A stretch of 64,000 nt of DNA from Symsagittifera roscoffensis. Its lineage: Eukaryota; Xenacoelomorpha; Acoela; Convolutidae. Below, in pieces: positions 1 to 10,055 of the stretch. Made by a program: the position numbers and the translations under genes. The DNA lies in assembly GCF_963678635.1 (NCBI RefSeq), contig NC_087065.1, positions 74,035,345 to 74,099,344 on the forward strand, in the 5' to 3' direction. How positions within the stretch are numbered: the stretch's first letter is position 1; each line of letters starts with the position of its first letter. The notes below the pieces were generated by a model. That model made no database searches. It was not told the origin of the DNA and saw only the letters and a program-made list of their open reading frames with translations.

Positions 1-1
1 G

Positions 2-1383
2 GCCAATCAGGCAAAAATAAAGGAAGGATTCTCGTTTCTGGACAAAGAAACTTTTGAAGCGCTTCCCTTGACGAGATGGTTGGACAAGTCTGGACATCCA
101 ATTCCAGGACATCCTGAGTTACCTGTAAAGAAAGCAGCCGAGATAAAGATCCTATCCAAGAAGGACCCGGTGCCCTTGGATCTGTTGCTGCGCTCAAACC
201 TGGTCCAGCGGGAACTCTCTCGCATGAACATTAACAGCCTCTCATTATTGGATAAAATGGTGCAGGTCACACCGCAAGTGATGCGGATGCTGGGTGGATT
301 GTTAGAAAGAGAAGTGACCAGATAAGAATCCGAGTGGGCAGCAGCAGTGGCATCACTGACAGTCAGTGAGAAGGTGAATGAAGATCATGCCGTCCAGACG
401 ACATTACAAGGAGAACGAGAGGGATTGTAGGACAGCAACTAGTATCCTCAATACCACACGAGATTTTAACCAGTAGATCTTACGGACGGAAACAACAGGG
501 GAATGATACGCGAAAGAAAACCTTTACCTTTGTGGACCAGGATAAAGAAGGTGAAAAGGTTGAACGAAACCTGGTGCAAGATTGTTTGTCCGGGGAGACG
601 AACGGTGAGAAGAGCCGGCGATTTCAAGATCAACACTTGGGACAAGGCAGTTTGTCCGGGGAGTCTGACGTAGATGAGAAAGTTCCTGATGAGCAGCAGC
701 AGGACCTGGAGAACAAAGTTTTGTCCGGAGAGTTCAGATGGATGCAAAGAAAGCACGGAACTGACCCAGGAGATGGTGCAGACTCCGTCGCAGACTCTTC
801 AACAGATGACAATTCCCGAAACTCAGGAATTGACACCTACTCAGACAGGAACTCGAGCTCAGGATCGGAACTGTCAGAAATAGCGATCCACATACTACTA
901 GTGGAAACTCGAGCAAGGGATCTGGATAGAGAGGTAACCCTGGACACTGACAGTGATCGCTACCTCATACCAGGTGAAAGAGTCTTTGATAACGCAGCGG
1001 CTGATATGGAAACAATAGCGGTATCGAAACGTTCGATGAGTCTGTTGCCACAAAAAGAGGTAGTCAGGACTGATCTTCAGCCATTCGAACAGGAATTACA
1101 GCCATTGGCAAAGATTTGGTGCGTTAAGATGGAAGAAGATACGCATCAGCCCAATGAGCTGAACAGTCAGATGAGGGTCATGAAGACGTACTTGAAGGCG
1201 AGATACAGACTCTCGAATCTTCTAAGAGCGCAAAGAAATGACCGCATGACAAGCAACCTGAAAAGGTGGATCGAAAATGGTTCTCCGGAAAAAGGAGACC
1301 GCGAGGAAGATAGTTACCGCATTCTGAGACAGTCTGATGGCTCAAGCTTTGACCAGAGTGACAAAGAAGTACGGGAATCTTAA
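2..1383 (+). pseudogene. Retrotransposon pol linker between RNase H and integrase (first duplicate)
   Basis: Two open stretches (to 325 and 532-1,383) repeat the linker found again at 2,231-3,562. It is rich in Glu, Asp and Ser and carries three 'LSGE' motifs encoded by TTGTCCGGGGAG-type sequence. The C-terminal part (a run of Arg/Lys with 'RYRLSNLLRAQRNDRM') resembles the region just before the integrase zinc finger in element 2 (20,170-20,240). It ends at a TAA after the duplication junction without reaching integrase, so it is a non-functional duplicate fragment. Confidence 0.75.
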
Positions 1384-1393
1384 GATGTGTTAA

Positions 1394-2554
1394 GTGGATG
1401 ACGTATTCATAGCAACACCGACCCTGGAAGACCACATTGATCGGCTCGATGAGGTCGTTGGATGCATGAAAAGAGCAGGCTTGAAATGCAAACCATCGAA
1501 ATGTGAAATCCTGAGGGATTCGATCAAGTACCTAGGAAGAATGGTGAACAGAGATGGTGTGAGGCCGGACCCGGAAGCAGTGGAAGCGGTGTTGACTTGC
1601 AAGGCTCCCAGAACGGACACACAGCTCATGAGCTTCCTAGGGTTTGCCAACTACTACCGTGAGTTCATAAAAAGATATGCAGACAAGGTGTATCCGATGC
1701 AGAAGCTGATGCGCAACAAAGGGAAAAAGTTCGAATGGAGCGATGAAGCTCAAACGGCCTTTGAGAACATAACGCGGGAACTGTGCGAAGCGCCAGTGCT
1801 AGGCATGCCCACTGAAAAGGGCATGTATGTTCTTGACACAGACGCATCAGTAGTAGCCATCTCGGGAATACTGCATCAGGAGAAAGAATGGAATGGGAGA
1901 ACCGTTCTCCGTCCCATAGCATATGGCAGTAAGGTGTTAAGTGACACTGAGATGAAATATGGTGCACCAAAAGCAGAAATGTTTGCAGTAGTCACATTTG
2001 TGGAAAAGTACCGCACATACTTGGGGAGCGCTCCCTTTAAGTTACGCGTGGACAACAGGGCGTTATCCTGGTTGAAGACATACTCGAGGGATCAGAGTTA
2101 TATTGGTAGGTGGATTGTATGATTAGATGGCTACCACATGATAATCGAGCACAGGATGCGTGACAAACACCAGAATGCTTACAACCTCAGCAAGAAAACC
2201 GAGTTCTATGAAAGACTGGAACAGAAGCAGGCCAATCAGGCAAAAATAAAGGAAGGATTCTCGTTTCTGGACAAAGAAACTTTTGAAGCGCTTCCCTTGA
2301 CGAGATGGTTGGACAAGTCTGGACATCCAATTCCAGGACATCCTGAGTTACCTGTAAAGAAAGCAGCCGAGATAAAGATCCTATCCAAGAAGGACCCGGT
2401 GCCCTTGGATCTGTTGCTGCGCTCAAACCTGGTCCAGCGGGAACTCTCTCGCATGAACATTAACAGCCTCTCATTATTGGATAAAATGGTGCAGGTCACA
2501 CCGCAAGTGATGCGGATGCTGGGTGGATTGTTAGAAAGAGAAGTGACCAGATAA
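1394..2554 (+). pseudogene. Pol: reverse transcriptase C-terminal half and RNase H
   Basis: The frame opens on the tail of the RT active-site box ('VDDVFIATPTLEDHI') and continues through the Ty3/gypsy thumb motif 'FLGFANYYREFIK' into RNase H ('VLDTDASVVAISGIL', catalytic Asp). A TGA at 2,120-2,122 stands where element 2 has CGA (Arg), which breaks the frame; coding similarity resumes directly after it and runs to the TAA at 2,554. The N-terminal RT palm is missing because the duplication junction lies at the YVDD box. Related to 18,423-19,622. Confidence 0.88.
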
Positions 2555-2760
2555 GAATCCGAGTGGGCAGCAGCAGTGGCATCACTGACAGTCAGTGAGA
2601 AGGTGAATGAAGATCATGCCGTCCAGACGACATTACAAGGAGAACGAGAGGGATTGTAGGACAGCAACTAGTATCCTCAATACCACACGAGATTTTAACC
2701 AGTAGATCTTACGGACGGAAACAACAGGGGAACGATACGCGAAAGAAAACCTTTACCTTT

Positions 2761-4065
2761 GTGGACCAGGATAAAGAAGGTGAAAAGGTTGAACGAAACC
2801 TGGTGCAAGATTGTTTGTCCGGGGAGACGAACGGTGAGAAGAGCCGGCGATTTCAAGATCAACACTTGGGACAAGGCAGTTTGTCCGGGGAGTCTGACGT
2901 AGATGAGAAAGTTCCTGATGAGCAGCAGCAGGACCTGGAGAACAAAGTTTTGTCCGGAGAGTTCAGATGGATGCAAAGAAAGCACGGAACTGACCCAGGA
3001 GATGGTGCAGACTCCGTCGCAGACTCTTCAACAGATGACAATTCCCGAAACTCAGGAATTGACACCTACTCAGACAGGAACTCGAGCTCAGGATCGGAAC
3101 TGTCAGAAATAGCGATCCACACACTACTAGTGGAAACTCGAGCAAGGGATCTGGATAGAGAGGTATACCTGGACCGTGACAGTGATCGCTACCTCATACC
3201 AGGTGAAAGAGTCTTTGATAACGCAGCGGCTGATATGGAAACAATAGCGGTATCGAAACGTTCGATGAGTCTGTTGCCACAAAAAGAGGTAGTCAGGACT
3301 GATCTTCAGCCATTCGAACAGGAATTACAGCCATTGGCAAAGATTTGGTGCGTTAAGATGGAAGAAGATACGCATCAGCCCAATGAGCTGAACAGTCAGA
3401 TGAGGGTCATGAAGACGTACTCGAAGGCGAGATACAGACTCTCGAATCTTCTAAGAGCGCAGAGAAATGACCGCATGACAAGCAACCTGAAAAGGTGGAT
3501 CGAAAATTGTTCTCCAGAAAAAGGAGACCGCGAGGAAGACAATTACCGCATTCTGAGACAGTATTTTATGCAGAAAGAGGGAAGTTTATACTTGAATAAG
3601 GACGGGATTGTGGCTTGCAAGAGAAGAGATGAAGACAAAGTCCTATACAAGTATAACGCGATAGTGTTGCCGCAACTCTATCAGACAGAACTCTTATTCA
3701 GGTCGCATGATCAGATGGGCCATCAGGGGATCGACAAAGTGTATCAGAGGATCCTGAAGCGCTTTGAGCGGCCTGGAATGAAAAAAGCATGCGAGAAGTG
3801 GGTAACAGCATGCATGTCATGCCAACAGGTCAAGGATCCAAGGAAATTGCAATTTCCCTTACAATCGATCGAGTCGTCTGGTTTCAATGAGGTGGTGCAG
3901 ATAGATCACCAAAAGATATGCATGACAGACAATGGTTATAATCAGGTGCTGGTCATGATAGATCATTTTACGAAGTATGCAGAGGCCGTGCCCATAACTG
4001 TCTCGGCGGAAGAGACATGCGACCACCTGATCAATACGTGGATAGCGAGACATGGTTTCCGATGA
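2761..4065 (+). pseudogene. Pol: pre-integrase linker, integrase zinc finger and start of catalytic core
   Basis: The first ~250 residues are the low-complexity acidic linker. The integrase H2C2 zinc-binding module follows ('HDQMGHQGI', then 'CMSCQQ'). The catalytic core begins with the first Asp in 'VQIDHQK' and a 'VLVMIDHFTKYAEAVP' strand typical of Ty3/gypsy integrases. The frame stops at 4,063 because of a one-base frameshift near 4,056, with the rest of the core continuing in the next frame. Integrase would join LTR DNA to the host chromosome. Confidence 0.88.
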
Positions 4066-4722
4066 CGTTTCAATGGGATAACGGAACAGCTTTCGTGGGA
4101 GAAATTACAAAAGAGCTAATGCGACGTTCGCAGGTGGCTCAGGCTCACTCCACAACATACCATCCTCAGACGAATGGCTTAGTGGAAAGGCAAAATAGAA
4201 CGTTAGTGTCGATGCTGAGGGTATATTGTTCCCGGTACATGACCGATTGGGACAGATATCGTCCACAGGTGATGGGAGCTTACAATAGCACGCAACAGTC
4301 CACCACCAGAGTTAGTCCATATATGATGCTAACCGGGCACGAGAAGTCTTTGCCCTTGATTTTCTTCTACCCAGAGTATGAGGGTAAGAAGACGTCACCA
4401 CAGGTCTATGGAAGGGATGTAATAAGACGTCAGCAGTAGTTAAACGACTTATGGAGACAAAATACTCAGCAGGCACAGGCAAAGCAGAGAAAAAGATTTG
4501 ACAAGAAAGCAGCTGGTGCAAAAGCTTATTCGGTAGGGGACTACGTATGGGTATTTCAGAACGTCATACCACCGAAAAGAACAAAAAAGCTCCTTAAAAA
4601 GTGGAGGGGACCCTTCATGATTACGGAGGTGCACCAGGAGGGACGCTTCTATAGACTGAGTACTGGCCGAGCCGCTCATTACGAAAACTTTAAGCCACAC
4701 AATCCATCGACAGAAGACTGGT
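4057..4722 (+). pseudogene. Pol: integrase core (second Asp and Glu) and C-terminal domain
   Basis: The second catalytic Asp is in 'FQWDNGTAFVG' and the Glu in 'NGLVERQNRTLV', so the DDE triad survives across the frameshift. The downstream stretch 'VWVFQNVIPPKRTKKLLKKW' followed by 'GRFYRLSTGRAAHYENFKPH' is the SH3-like C-terminal domain of Ty3/gypsy integrases. A TAG at 4,437-4,439 interrupts the frame. The same protein in element 2 lies at 20,700-21,460. Confidence 0.85.
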
Positions 4723-4737
4723 GAGGGGGATTATCTA

Positions 4738-5091
4738 ATGATGGACCCTGCTTGTGAGGTCAACGAGAAGCGCATCAGGGAAAAGAACGATGGAAATGAA
4801 GTCATAGAGGAAGGAACAAGTACACCCCTGGACCTGGATCCAAATGAGGTGATTGAAGCAGACGATGAAACTTTACCCTATGCAGAAGAGGGCTGGCAAG
4901 ACCCTGAACAAAGGGAGGTTCCCAAGAACTTGGAACCGGATCTTCCGTATACGATACAGACTCGACAGAATGACAAGACAAGACCCAGAAAAAGATATAA
5001 CCCTTGCGGCGACGATTTTTTAGCGGACAGGATAGACTTAAAGACGACAGGGGAAGAACTAGTGGGTCTAGAAGAAATAACTGTGTCATAG
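4738..5091 (+). pseudogene. Acidic linker after integrase
   Basis: An open stretch of 117 codons, strongly acidic ('EVIEADDETLPYAEEGW'), continuing the integrase C-terminus. A matching acidic stretch is present in element 2 (21,500-21,746: 'DAGSFAEEDWNDPEQ'). The TAG at 5,089-5,091 is followed by in-frame acidic coding sequence, so it looks like a recent stop in one long polyprotein. No enzymatic domain is recognised. Confidence 0.6.
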
Positions 5092-5097
5092 GACATT

Positions 5098-6028
5098 GAC
5101 ATAATCGATGATCACGACGAGGAGTGGGTCGATGACCGGTCCAAGCCCGAGGTAGAATTCGACGACGAGCAACAGCAGTCATATGAACAAGACTTGAAGA
5201 ATTTACGTGTCTTGGAATGGCTGAACCAAATGACGTCGGACCCAAAGGAGACCAGTGTTACGATTCAAGATGTAGATCGTGGAAGCATGAAATACATGAA
5301 GACCGAAAGAGATGATCCTTCCTGGGCTGACCAGGATGGGCAACTACTCATTCCGGCTTCCAACCTCGACTTGATAACCGGTGTGCGATCGACAGGGACG
5401 TCGATGGATATGTTTGCCCAAGGAGTGGGGGTAGCACTTACCCACACTGAAAATTTATTAATAAAAAAATTAAGAATAGCAAGAGAGACAGGGGATTTAG
5501 AAGCAGAAACAAGCGAAGAACCAAAGAAACCTGACATAGGGAGGGTAGTTGAGCCATATTTTAACTTACCAAATGAATATTCTAGTAGCATAGTACTAAC
5601 AGACAGCGATTTCATACTCACAAATAGAACATGTGCGATAGCAATCACAGCAGACATAAGTTTTAGGACAGCGTTAGCAGCGGATTTTAAGAGAGATTAT
5701 AAAAACATAGAATTCCTTTGGAAGCAAAGACCAGGAATAGGGGGCGTAGCAGCCTTGCCTCCGGCGGCGTCACAGATAACGGAAAAATACCTATGTTTCT
5801 TAGTGACACGGGCGACGGAGAAGCGGCACGTAGACCCGGAAAACCTAGTCTTGTCCTTGACAAGATTGAGAGATTTCCTCGTGGAAAGGGATGTGAAGGA
5901 GCTTTCGCTTCCAGTGTACGATCCGAACAGAGGACGACTGCATCCTCAGGAATTGTACGCGCTCATACACGTAATCTTCTCTGATACAAGTATACTTACA
6001 TAAGAAATATTACTTAAGTATAGGCTGA
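5098..6028 (+). pseudogene. Macro-domain-like (ADP-ribose-binding) module at the 3' end of pol
   Basis: The main open frame is 5,194-6,003 (269 codons). Residues ~130-269 read like a small macro domain of the TARG1/OARD1 type: 'DFILTNRTCAIAITADISF' (first strand and loop), 'AADFKRDY' (helix), then 'LCFLVTRATEKRHVDPENL' (the L-[VI]-T-[KR] strand), 'VKELSLP' and 'ALIHVIFSDT'. The usual Gly-rich phosphate loop carrying the catalytic Asp of TARG1 is replaced by 'YDPNRGRL', and Lys of the LITK strand is Arg, so binding without hydrolysis is possible. A frameshift near 5,988 separates the last residues ('HKKYYLSIG', stop at 6,026). Element 2 has the same module. The assignment rests on pattern, not a search. 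Confidence 0.55.
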
Positions 6029-6404
6029 GTTAAGGTGACATGCAAGAGGGTGTCAGACTAAAATATTTATTGTGTTTTATGTTATGTTATGTGTTATGTT
6101 ATTAAGATCCTGGGTAAGAAGGAGTTGGTGACCACGAACAACTGAATAACGTTCTTAGGAATAGATCCAAAGTTTGGACTGTCCAATCTTAGGTCGAATT
6201 CCAAAATTTTAGAAAACGATTGATTTTAATAAATTTTAGGATCAAAATCTTTTTAGCTGACTGTTTTAAATAAATTTTAACGAGAAGTTAAGGTGAACTG
6301 AACAAGTGTGATATTCGTGACCTCTTTTCCAGATCCTGATTGATCATTTAGTTACTCACTTTTGTCAAATCATTGAATCAAATCGAATCGAACCTGAAAA
6401 GGGA
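6029..6404 (+). other. Non-coding spacer between macro-like module and next ORF
   Basis: AT-rich, with repeated 'aaattttag' type runs and stops in all frames; no gene seen. A spacer at the same place in element 2 (22,612-23,115) contains similar A/T-rich sequence. It may hold a splice site or internal promoter for the downstream ORF, since a separate initiation at 6,405 needs one, but no specific signal can be defended. Confidence 0.4.
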
Positions 6405-7043
6405 ATGGATAACTTCAACTTGGATGAACCGATGGACCTGGCAGAAGCATATGTAGGACTGATGGTAGATGCGATCTATCGTCGGCTAATGGATCGAGAC
6501 TTCGCTCTGGAGGACCCAGAGGTTGTCATGTTGCTGACCGCCCTGATAAACATCTTGCGGCATGACAACCGTGGGGACCACCCCACGGAAGTCCTATTGA
6601 TGGAAGCATACGGAGAGAGGGGAGTACTAGACCGCCCGAACATGAGAGTGATGAGGTGGAGAAATGGGGCTCTCTCAGGGAGTGACTTGGCGAACGAGCC
6701 TGTATTGGGAAGTTCTAGGACTTACCAAACAGGTGAGATGCCTTTGCCCTCCAAGCCCAAGCCGGGGCTGAGGAGAATGCATCAAGAGATGAATAGCGAG
6801 GCTGCCTCGTCTAGTTCACCACTGAGAATAGCTGTGCCACCAAAGAGGGCGAGAGTAGAACTGGGGGTTCAAACGAACCAAACCATGCAAGATCTAGATG
6901 GGATGAAAGATGAGCTGGAGAGGACCAGAAAGGAGCTGGATGAAATGACTGAGACCATGCTCATTACGGAGGACGACATAGACATGTGGAACAGATTGTT
7001 TGAAGACTGCAACAAAAACGGGGTGAAGAAATTGAACGCTTGA
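6405..7043 (+). CDS. Element 1 downstream ORF, N-terminal part (unknown function)
   Basis: An ORF of 212 codons starting at the first ATG after the spacer. The N-terminal ~75 residues ('DAIYRRLMDRDF', '...PTEVLLMEAYGERGVLDRPN') match the pattern at the same position in element 2 (23,116-23,355: 'DEVYKRLRDLDY', 'ATEAVLMVATLRRG'). The C-terminal ~50 residues form a charged heptad-like coiled coil ('DELERTRKELDEMTETM'), as in element 2 at 23,520-23,800. The two copies differ much in sequence but keep the layout, which suggests a real protein. It does not look like a signal-peptide-bearing envelope protein. Confidence 0.6.
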   Translation: MDNFNLDEPMDLAEAYVGLMVDAIYRRLMDRDFALEDPEVVMLLTALINILRHDNRGDHPTEVLLMEAYGERGVLDRPNMRVMRWRNGALSGSDLANEPVLGSSRTYQTGEMPLPSKPKPGLRRMHQEMNSEAASSSSPLRIAVPPKRARVELGVQTNQTMQDLDGMKDELERTRKELDEMTETMLITEDDIDMWNRLFEDCNKNGVKKLNA

Positions 7044-7050
7044 GGCGGGA

Positions 7051-7386
7051 CTACAAGGAGCTTTCAAGCGAGCTTTCGTGACTCATCGGAATGCAGTGAC
7101 CACTGCTGTAAAGAGAATTTCCAGGACAAGTGAACGTAATGGAAGAGAGAAGGAAGAGATGTTGAAGGAAGATTTGGAGAGAAACGTGACGTTGTGTCTC
7201 CACAACAGCTTCTGCACGAACAGAGAATCTAACGTGGATCCCCTACCTTGTTGTAAACGAAGGGTAGAAGAGCAGAAGTGTTGGAGGACTGCTTACAATA
7301 GCGTCAGAATAGCTAACGATGTGTTGCAAGACACAGAAACTGAAAGTGCAGAGTCAATGTCGCAGGAGGAGGAGATGGAGCATTGA
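7051..7386 (+). CDS. Element 1 downstream ORF, C-terminal part
   Basis: The segment 'THRNAVTTAVKRISRTS' followed by a Cys-containing stretch ('CLHNSFCTNRESNV') and an acidic Glu/Ser tail matches the terminal ORF of element 2 (31,480-31,819: 'THRNAITTGWKRVGRVS', 'FCLNRESKVKGLP'). In element 2 about 8 kb of coding sequence lies between this and the N-terminal ORF; here they are ~10 bases apart in different frames. Either element 1 lost the middle by deletion or element 2 gained it. Function unknown. Confidence 0.55.
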   Translation, partial: LQGAFKRAFVTHRNAVTTAVKRISRTSERNGREKEEMLKEDLERNVTLCLHNSFCTNRESNVDPLPCCKRRVEEQKCWRTAYNSVRIANDVLQDTETESAESMSQEEEMEH

Positions 7387-8210
7387 CAAATGGCCGAAAA
7401 ACAAGATGCGAAAAGAAAGAAAATTAAAAGAATTTAGAAGTTTTAGAACTTGTAAACGACGAAAAAAGAAGAAACAAAGAAGTGGCAAGAGAGAAGACGT
7501 TAAAACTCAGAATTGTTTTTATGTGTGTGACAAAAACTGAAGTGAGAAACTAAGCAACCAAGTTGTATTTGAAAACTGAAAGAAAACATTTAGTTAAGTT
7601 TTGAGCATTAAAGAATTTTTTGCATTTATAAATTTGTATTTTGATTTTAGTTAGTGGCTTTAGAGACACTTACTATTTATTTAGAAAGGCTTGAGTAAAG
7701 ACTATATTTGAATATTCTAGCCTGCATGATTGTTTTTAATCAACTAGGAAAACTGATCACTTTGTGGTGACATAAAAGGCTTGGGTAATTTCTCGAAGAT
7801 GGAGATTGTTTCATTGTTCTTTCTAACCACAGAGTTCTTTAGTTTTAATATTCAGGACAATAACAACTAAAATTTCTGAAGGGAAGAAGCATAGTAGGAT
7901 AATTTTAGCTTGTTGGTTAGCAGGACTGTCCTGCAAACTAACACCTTTTAAAACCTAGGAGAAAAATTTTAAATCAGGGCATTGACGTTGGAAGTCAGAA
8001 AAGATGTTTTATCTTGAGCCATATCCTCAGGGTGCAGATTAGTGAACAAATTTGGAAGGCTATAGTAGTGTAGTATGATGTCATTTGTATGCTGCAGTGA
8101 GTCGATATGACGTGGATAAGAGTAATTTTGGGCATTTTGTAAATTCTGTTCGATGACACTGTACCAATTTTATGAATATTGCGAGTTTCAATGGGGAAAT
8201 TGACCGGGCT
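7387..8210 (+). other. 3' non-coding region of element 1
   Basis: No ORF of note; A/T-rich, with one short lysine-rich frame (to 7,540) that is not convincing. It ends at the polypurine tract at 8,211. The corresponding region of element 2 is 31,820-32,243. Confidence 0.5.
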
Positions 8211-8220
8211 GTCCGGGGAG
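8211..8220 (+). promoter_or_regulatory. Polypurine tract candidate of element 1
   Basis: The sequence gtccggggag, followed by TA and TGTG, is identical to the site just before the 3' LTR of element 2 (32,244). A purine-rich tract abutting a TG start is where plus-strand DNA synthesis is primed in LTR retroelements. Confidence 0.6.
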
Positions 8221-8222
8221 TA

Positions 8223-9060
8223 TGTGACGTTCGACCAAAATGAACGAAAATGCAGATTCGGCGAGTTCGAATTGTTAGCAGCTAACCTTCCGAATTGACA
8301 GTTTTAAGAGATTAATGACAATATTGGGACGATTAGTGAAACTGTGAAGGTCAATATATTCTGGTATTTTGAAATTTTAAAAACTCGAATTGAGAAGTCG
8401 CACTTCCGAGAAACGGCAAAAACCGCCATTTTGGAAGAAAACTAGAAAAAATCAGAACAACAATAGTTGCGACGAAGATAACTACGAGAAAAAAGAATAT
8501 CGGAATCGAAGAAAAGGCAGAGTTAGCAGAGACCGTTTCGAGTTGCAACGATTGTGTCGCTACAATCGTTGCAAGGCCGTTCACAACAACGGTGAAGGGT
8601 AGAAGAACAGCCTTCCGGAAGGAAGATTAGGTTGTTATTTCCCCGGATTCGAGAATCTGGAGGAGTCTAGGAATTTGAACTGAAACTGTTTATATAAACG
8701 TTTAGCTTCCCGGTTATGCCTTGAATTGAATTTATTTAACATCTAAATCCATTTTACGACGATGAGAACCTAGGAGTTGGGGGGAAGGGTTGATCCATCT
8801 TCAATGGAGATGATGATTTTTATCTACTGAACAAAAACAATAGTAATATAGTAAATAGTAGTAGCCCTGTTTTTAGGATACTGAGTGTTCTGAGATACTG
8901 AGACCCAGCCATGAGCTCACTAATTTTGCATGTAATTAAGTTAATTTGAGCGTTCTGGTCGAAGCGGGAGAACAGTCACGTTTTTGTCGACCCGATGTTA
9001 GAAAGACCCCCAGAAGAACTGGCTTTGGTAGAGACGGTGAAAAGCATGTAGAGCTCTGTT
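8223..9060 (+). repeat. Likely 3' LTR of element 1 (end not resolved)
   Basis: It starts with TGTGACG immediately after the polypurine tract. It shares no clear sequence with the LTR family of element 2 apart from the TGTG start. The 5' LTR is outside the window, so the end cannot be fixed by pairing; I stop before the LINE relic at 9,108. Contains three hairpins (8,543-8,625). Confidence 0.4.
8543..8625. repeat. Cluster of three hairpins
   Basis: A perfect 13-bp stem (ttgcaacgattgt, loop gtcgct, complement 8,562-8,574), then ccgtt/aacgg around an 'cacaac' loop (8,577-8,592), then a palindrome cttccggaag near 8,612. Seen directly; likely RNA structure in the LTR. Confidence 0.7.
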
Positions 9061-9107
9061 TAGACGTTGGCCAATCGTCTTAGAACCTAGCTTTATTTTC
9101 CGTCGAT

Positions 9108-9990
9108 TTGTTTTTCCGGGCGAATGTTACACTTTGCAGACAAGAAAATCTTCTATCACAGATGTCAACGTACTCCAAACCAAAATTATTAGCCTTCATT
9201 TGTGGGCTGACTCCAATGGTATGCAGTTTCCCGTTGATAAATGTCATAATGTACTTTTTCGAGGAACATGTTTCAAATACTCGCAAGGGGACACTCCACT
9301 AGAGCCGGCGAACCAGTTCAAAGATCTTGGCATTATCATATCTTGGAACCAACAGGTTTCATTAAGAATATGCAAAGCAAACCTTATCTTTGGCATGGTT
9401 CGGAGAAACATTCCTAATGGTACGACAATGATAGTCAAACTTGCACTTTACAAAAGTATGATACTACCTGTCGTAATGTTTGGTTCTTCTTACTGGGCAT
9501 CCTATTGCACTGAAATGAGAAAAATTGGGTGTGTTCAACGAGGGACAACCAATTGAATACTTAGTTATCCAGAACGAACTACAAACTCAAGACGATTAAT
9601 TTCACTCAATCTTCTTCCGTTGTCACTCTAAATGGAAGTAGTAGAGTTGTTGACTTTCGCAAAAATTATCAACAAGAGAAGCCATATCAGCTGGAACAAC
9701 TTTGTGCAGCTGGTTACCGATCCGAACACCAGGAACTCGAACTACCTGCGTTTTCATTGTCCGCCCCATAAATTGAAGTAAAATATTTGCCTCTTATGGA
9801 GAAGGTGCCAGCGCCTAGTGAACCGCCTTCCCGTAGAACTCGATTTTTTCAGTGTTGTCGGACTTAAACCAAGCCTCCTTTCCTTTGCCTGGCAGTATTT
9901 CCACAGCGTGTACAACGAAGCAAGAAGCTGCACCTGGACAATGCACTGTGACTGTCTATCGTGTGTTGCTAATCACTTATAACTTGCGGG
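9108..9990 (+). pseudogene. LINE (CR1/Jockey-like) reverse transcriptase, C-terminal end
   Basis: Open frame 9,134-9,556 with the thumb-region pattern of non-LTR RTs: 'HLWADSNGMQFPVDKCHNVL', 'NQFKDLGIIISWNQQ', 'KLALYKSMILPVVMFGSSYW'. Beyond the stop at 9,554 similarity continues ('SRRLISLNLLPL', and later 'VNRLPVELDFF'), typical of the extreme C-terminus. The catalytic palm is absent, as in 5'-truncated LINE copies. It is a relic lying between the two LTR elements. Confidence 0.65.
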
Positions 9991-10055
9991 AGAAATCCCA
10001 TTAATTCTTTTGAGTTGTGAAGTCATAACAATCATAATTATAATAGTCTTTTCAA

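Larger units (their letters stand above)
1..3562 (+). repeat. ~2.2-kb tandem duplication inside element 1
   Basis: Positions 1-1,333 match 2,230-3,562 at a constant offset of 2,229 with no indel and only about a dozen substitutions (about 99% identity by eye). Similarity stops abruptly after 1,333/3,562. The first copy then runs through ~60 bases of other sequence into the RT YVDD region at 1,394, while the second copy continues into integrase. The unit therefore spans RT end, RNase H and pre-integrase linker. The window begins inside the first copy, so the copy number upstream is unknown. A collapsed or mis-joined assembly is an alternative to a real duplication. Confidence 0.9.
1..8222 (+). 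mobile_element. Element 1: Ty3/gypsy-type LTR retrotransposon, 5' part outside window
   Basis: Coding order is RT C-terminal half, RNase H, linker, H2C2 zinc finger, DDE integrase, acidic linker, macro-like module, then two further ORFs. RT-RNase H before integrase is the Ty3/gypsy order. The reading frames are broken by a TGA in RNase H (2,120-2,122), a frameshift in integrase near 4,056, and TAG codons at 4,437 and 5,089, so this copy is dead. The element shares all these modules with element 2 (10,056-33,102), but the ~9 kb of extra coding sequence of element 2 is reduced here to two short ORFs. The LTR upstream lies outside the window. Confidence 0.85.

Noticed and set aside
4802-5245. 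147-codon minus-strand frame
   Set aside because: Shadow of the acidic linker and the start of the macro-like ORF; composition is the complement of a Glu/Asp-rich strand.
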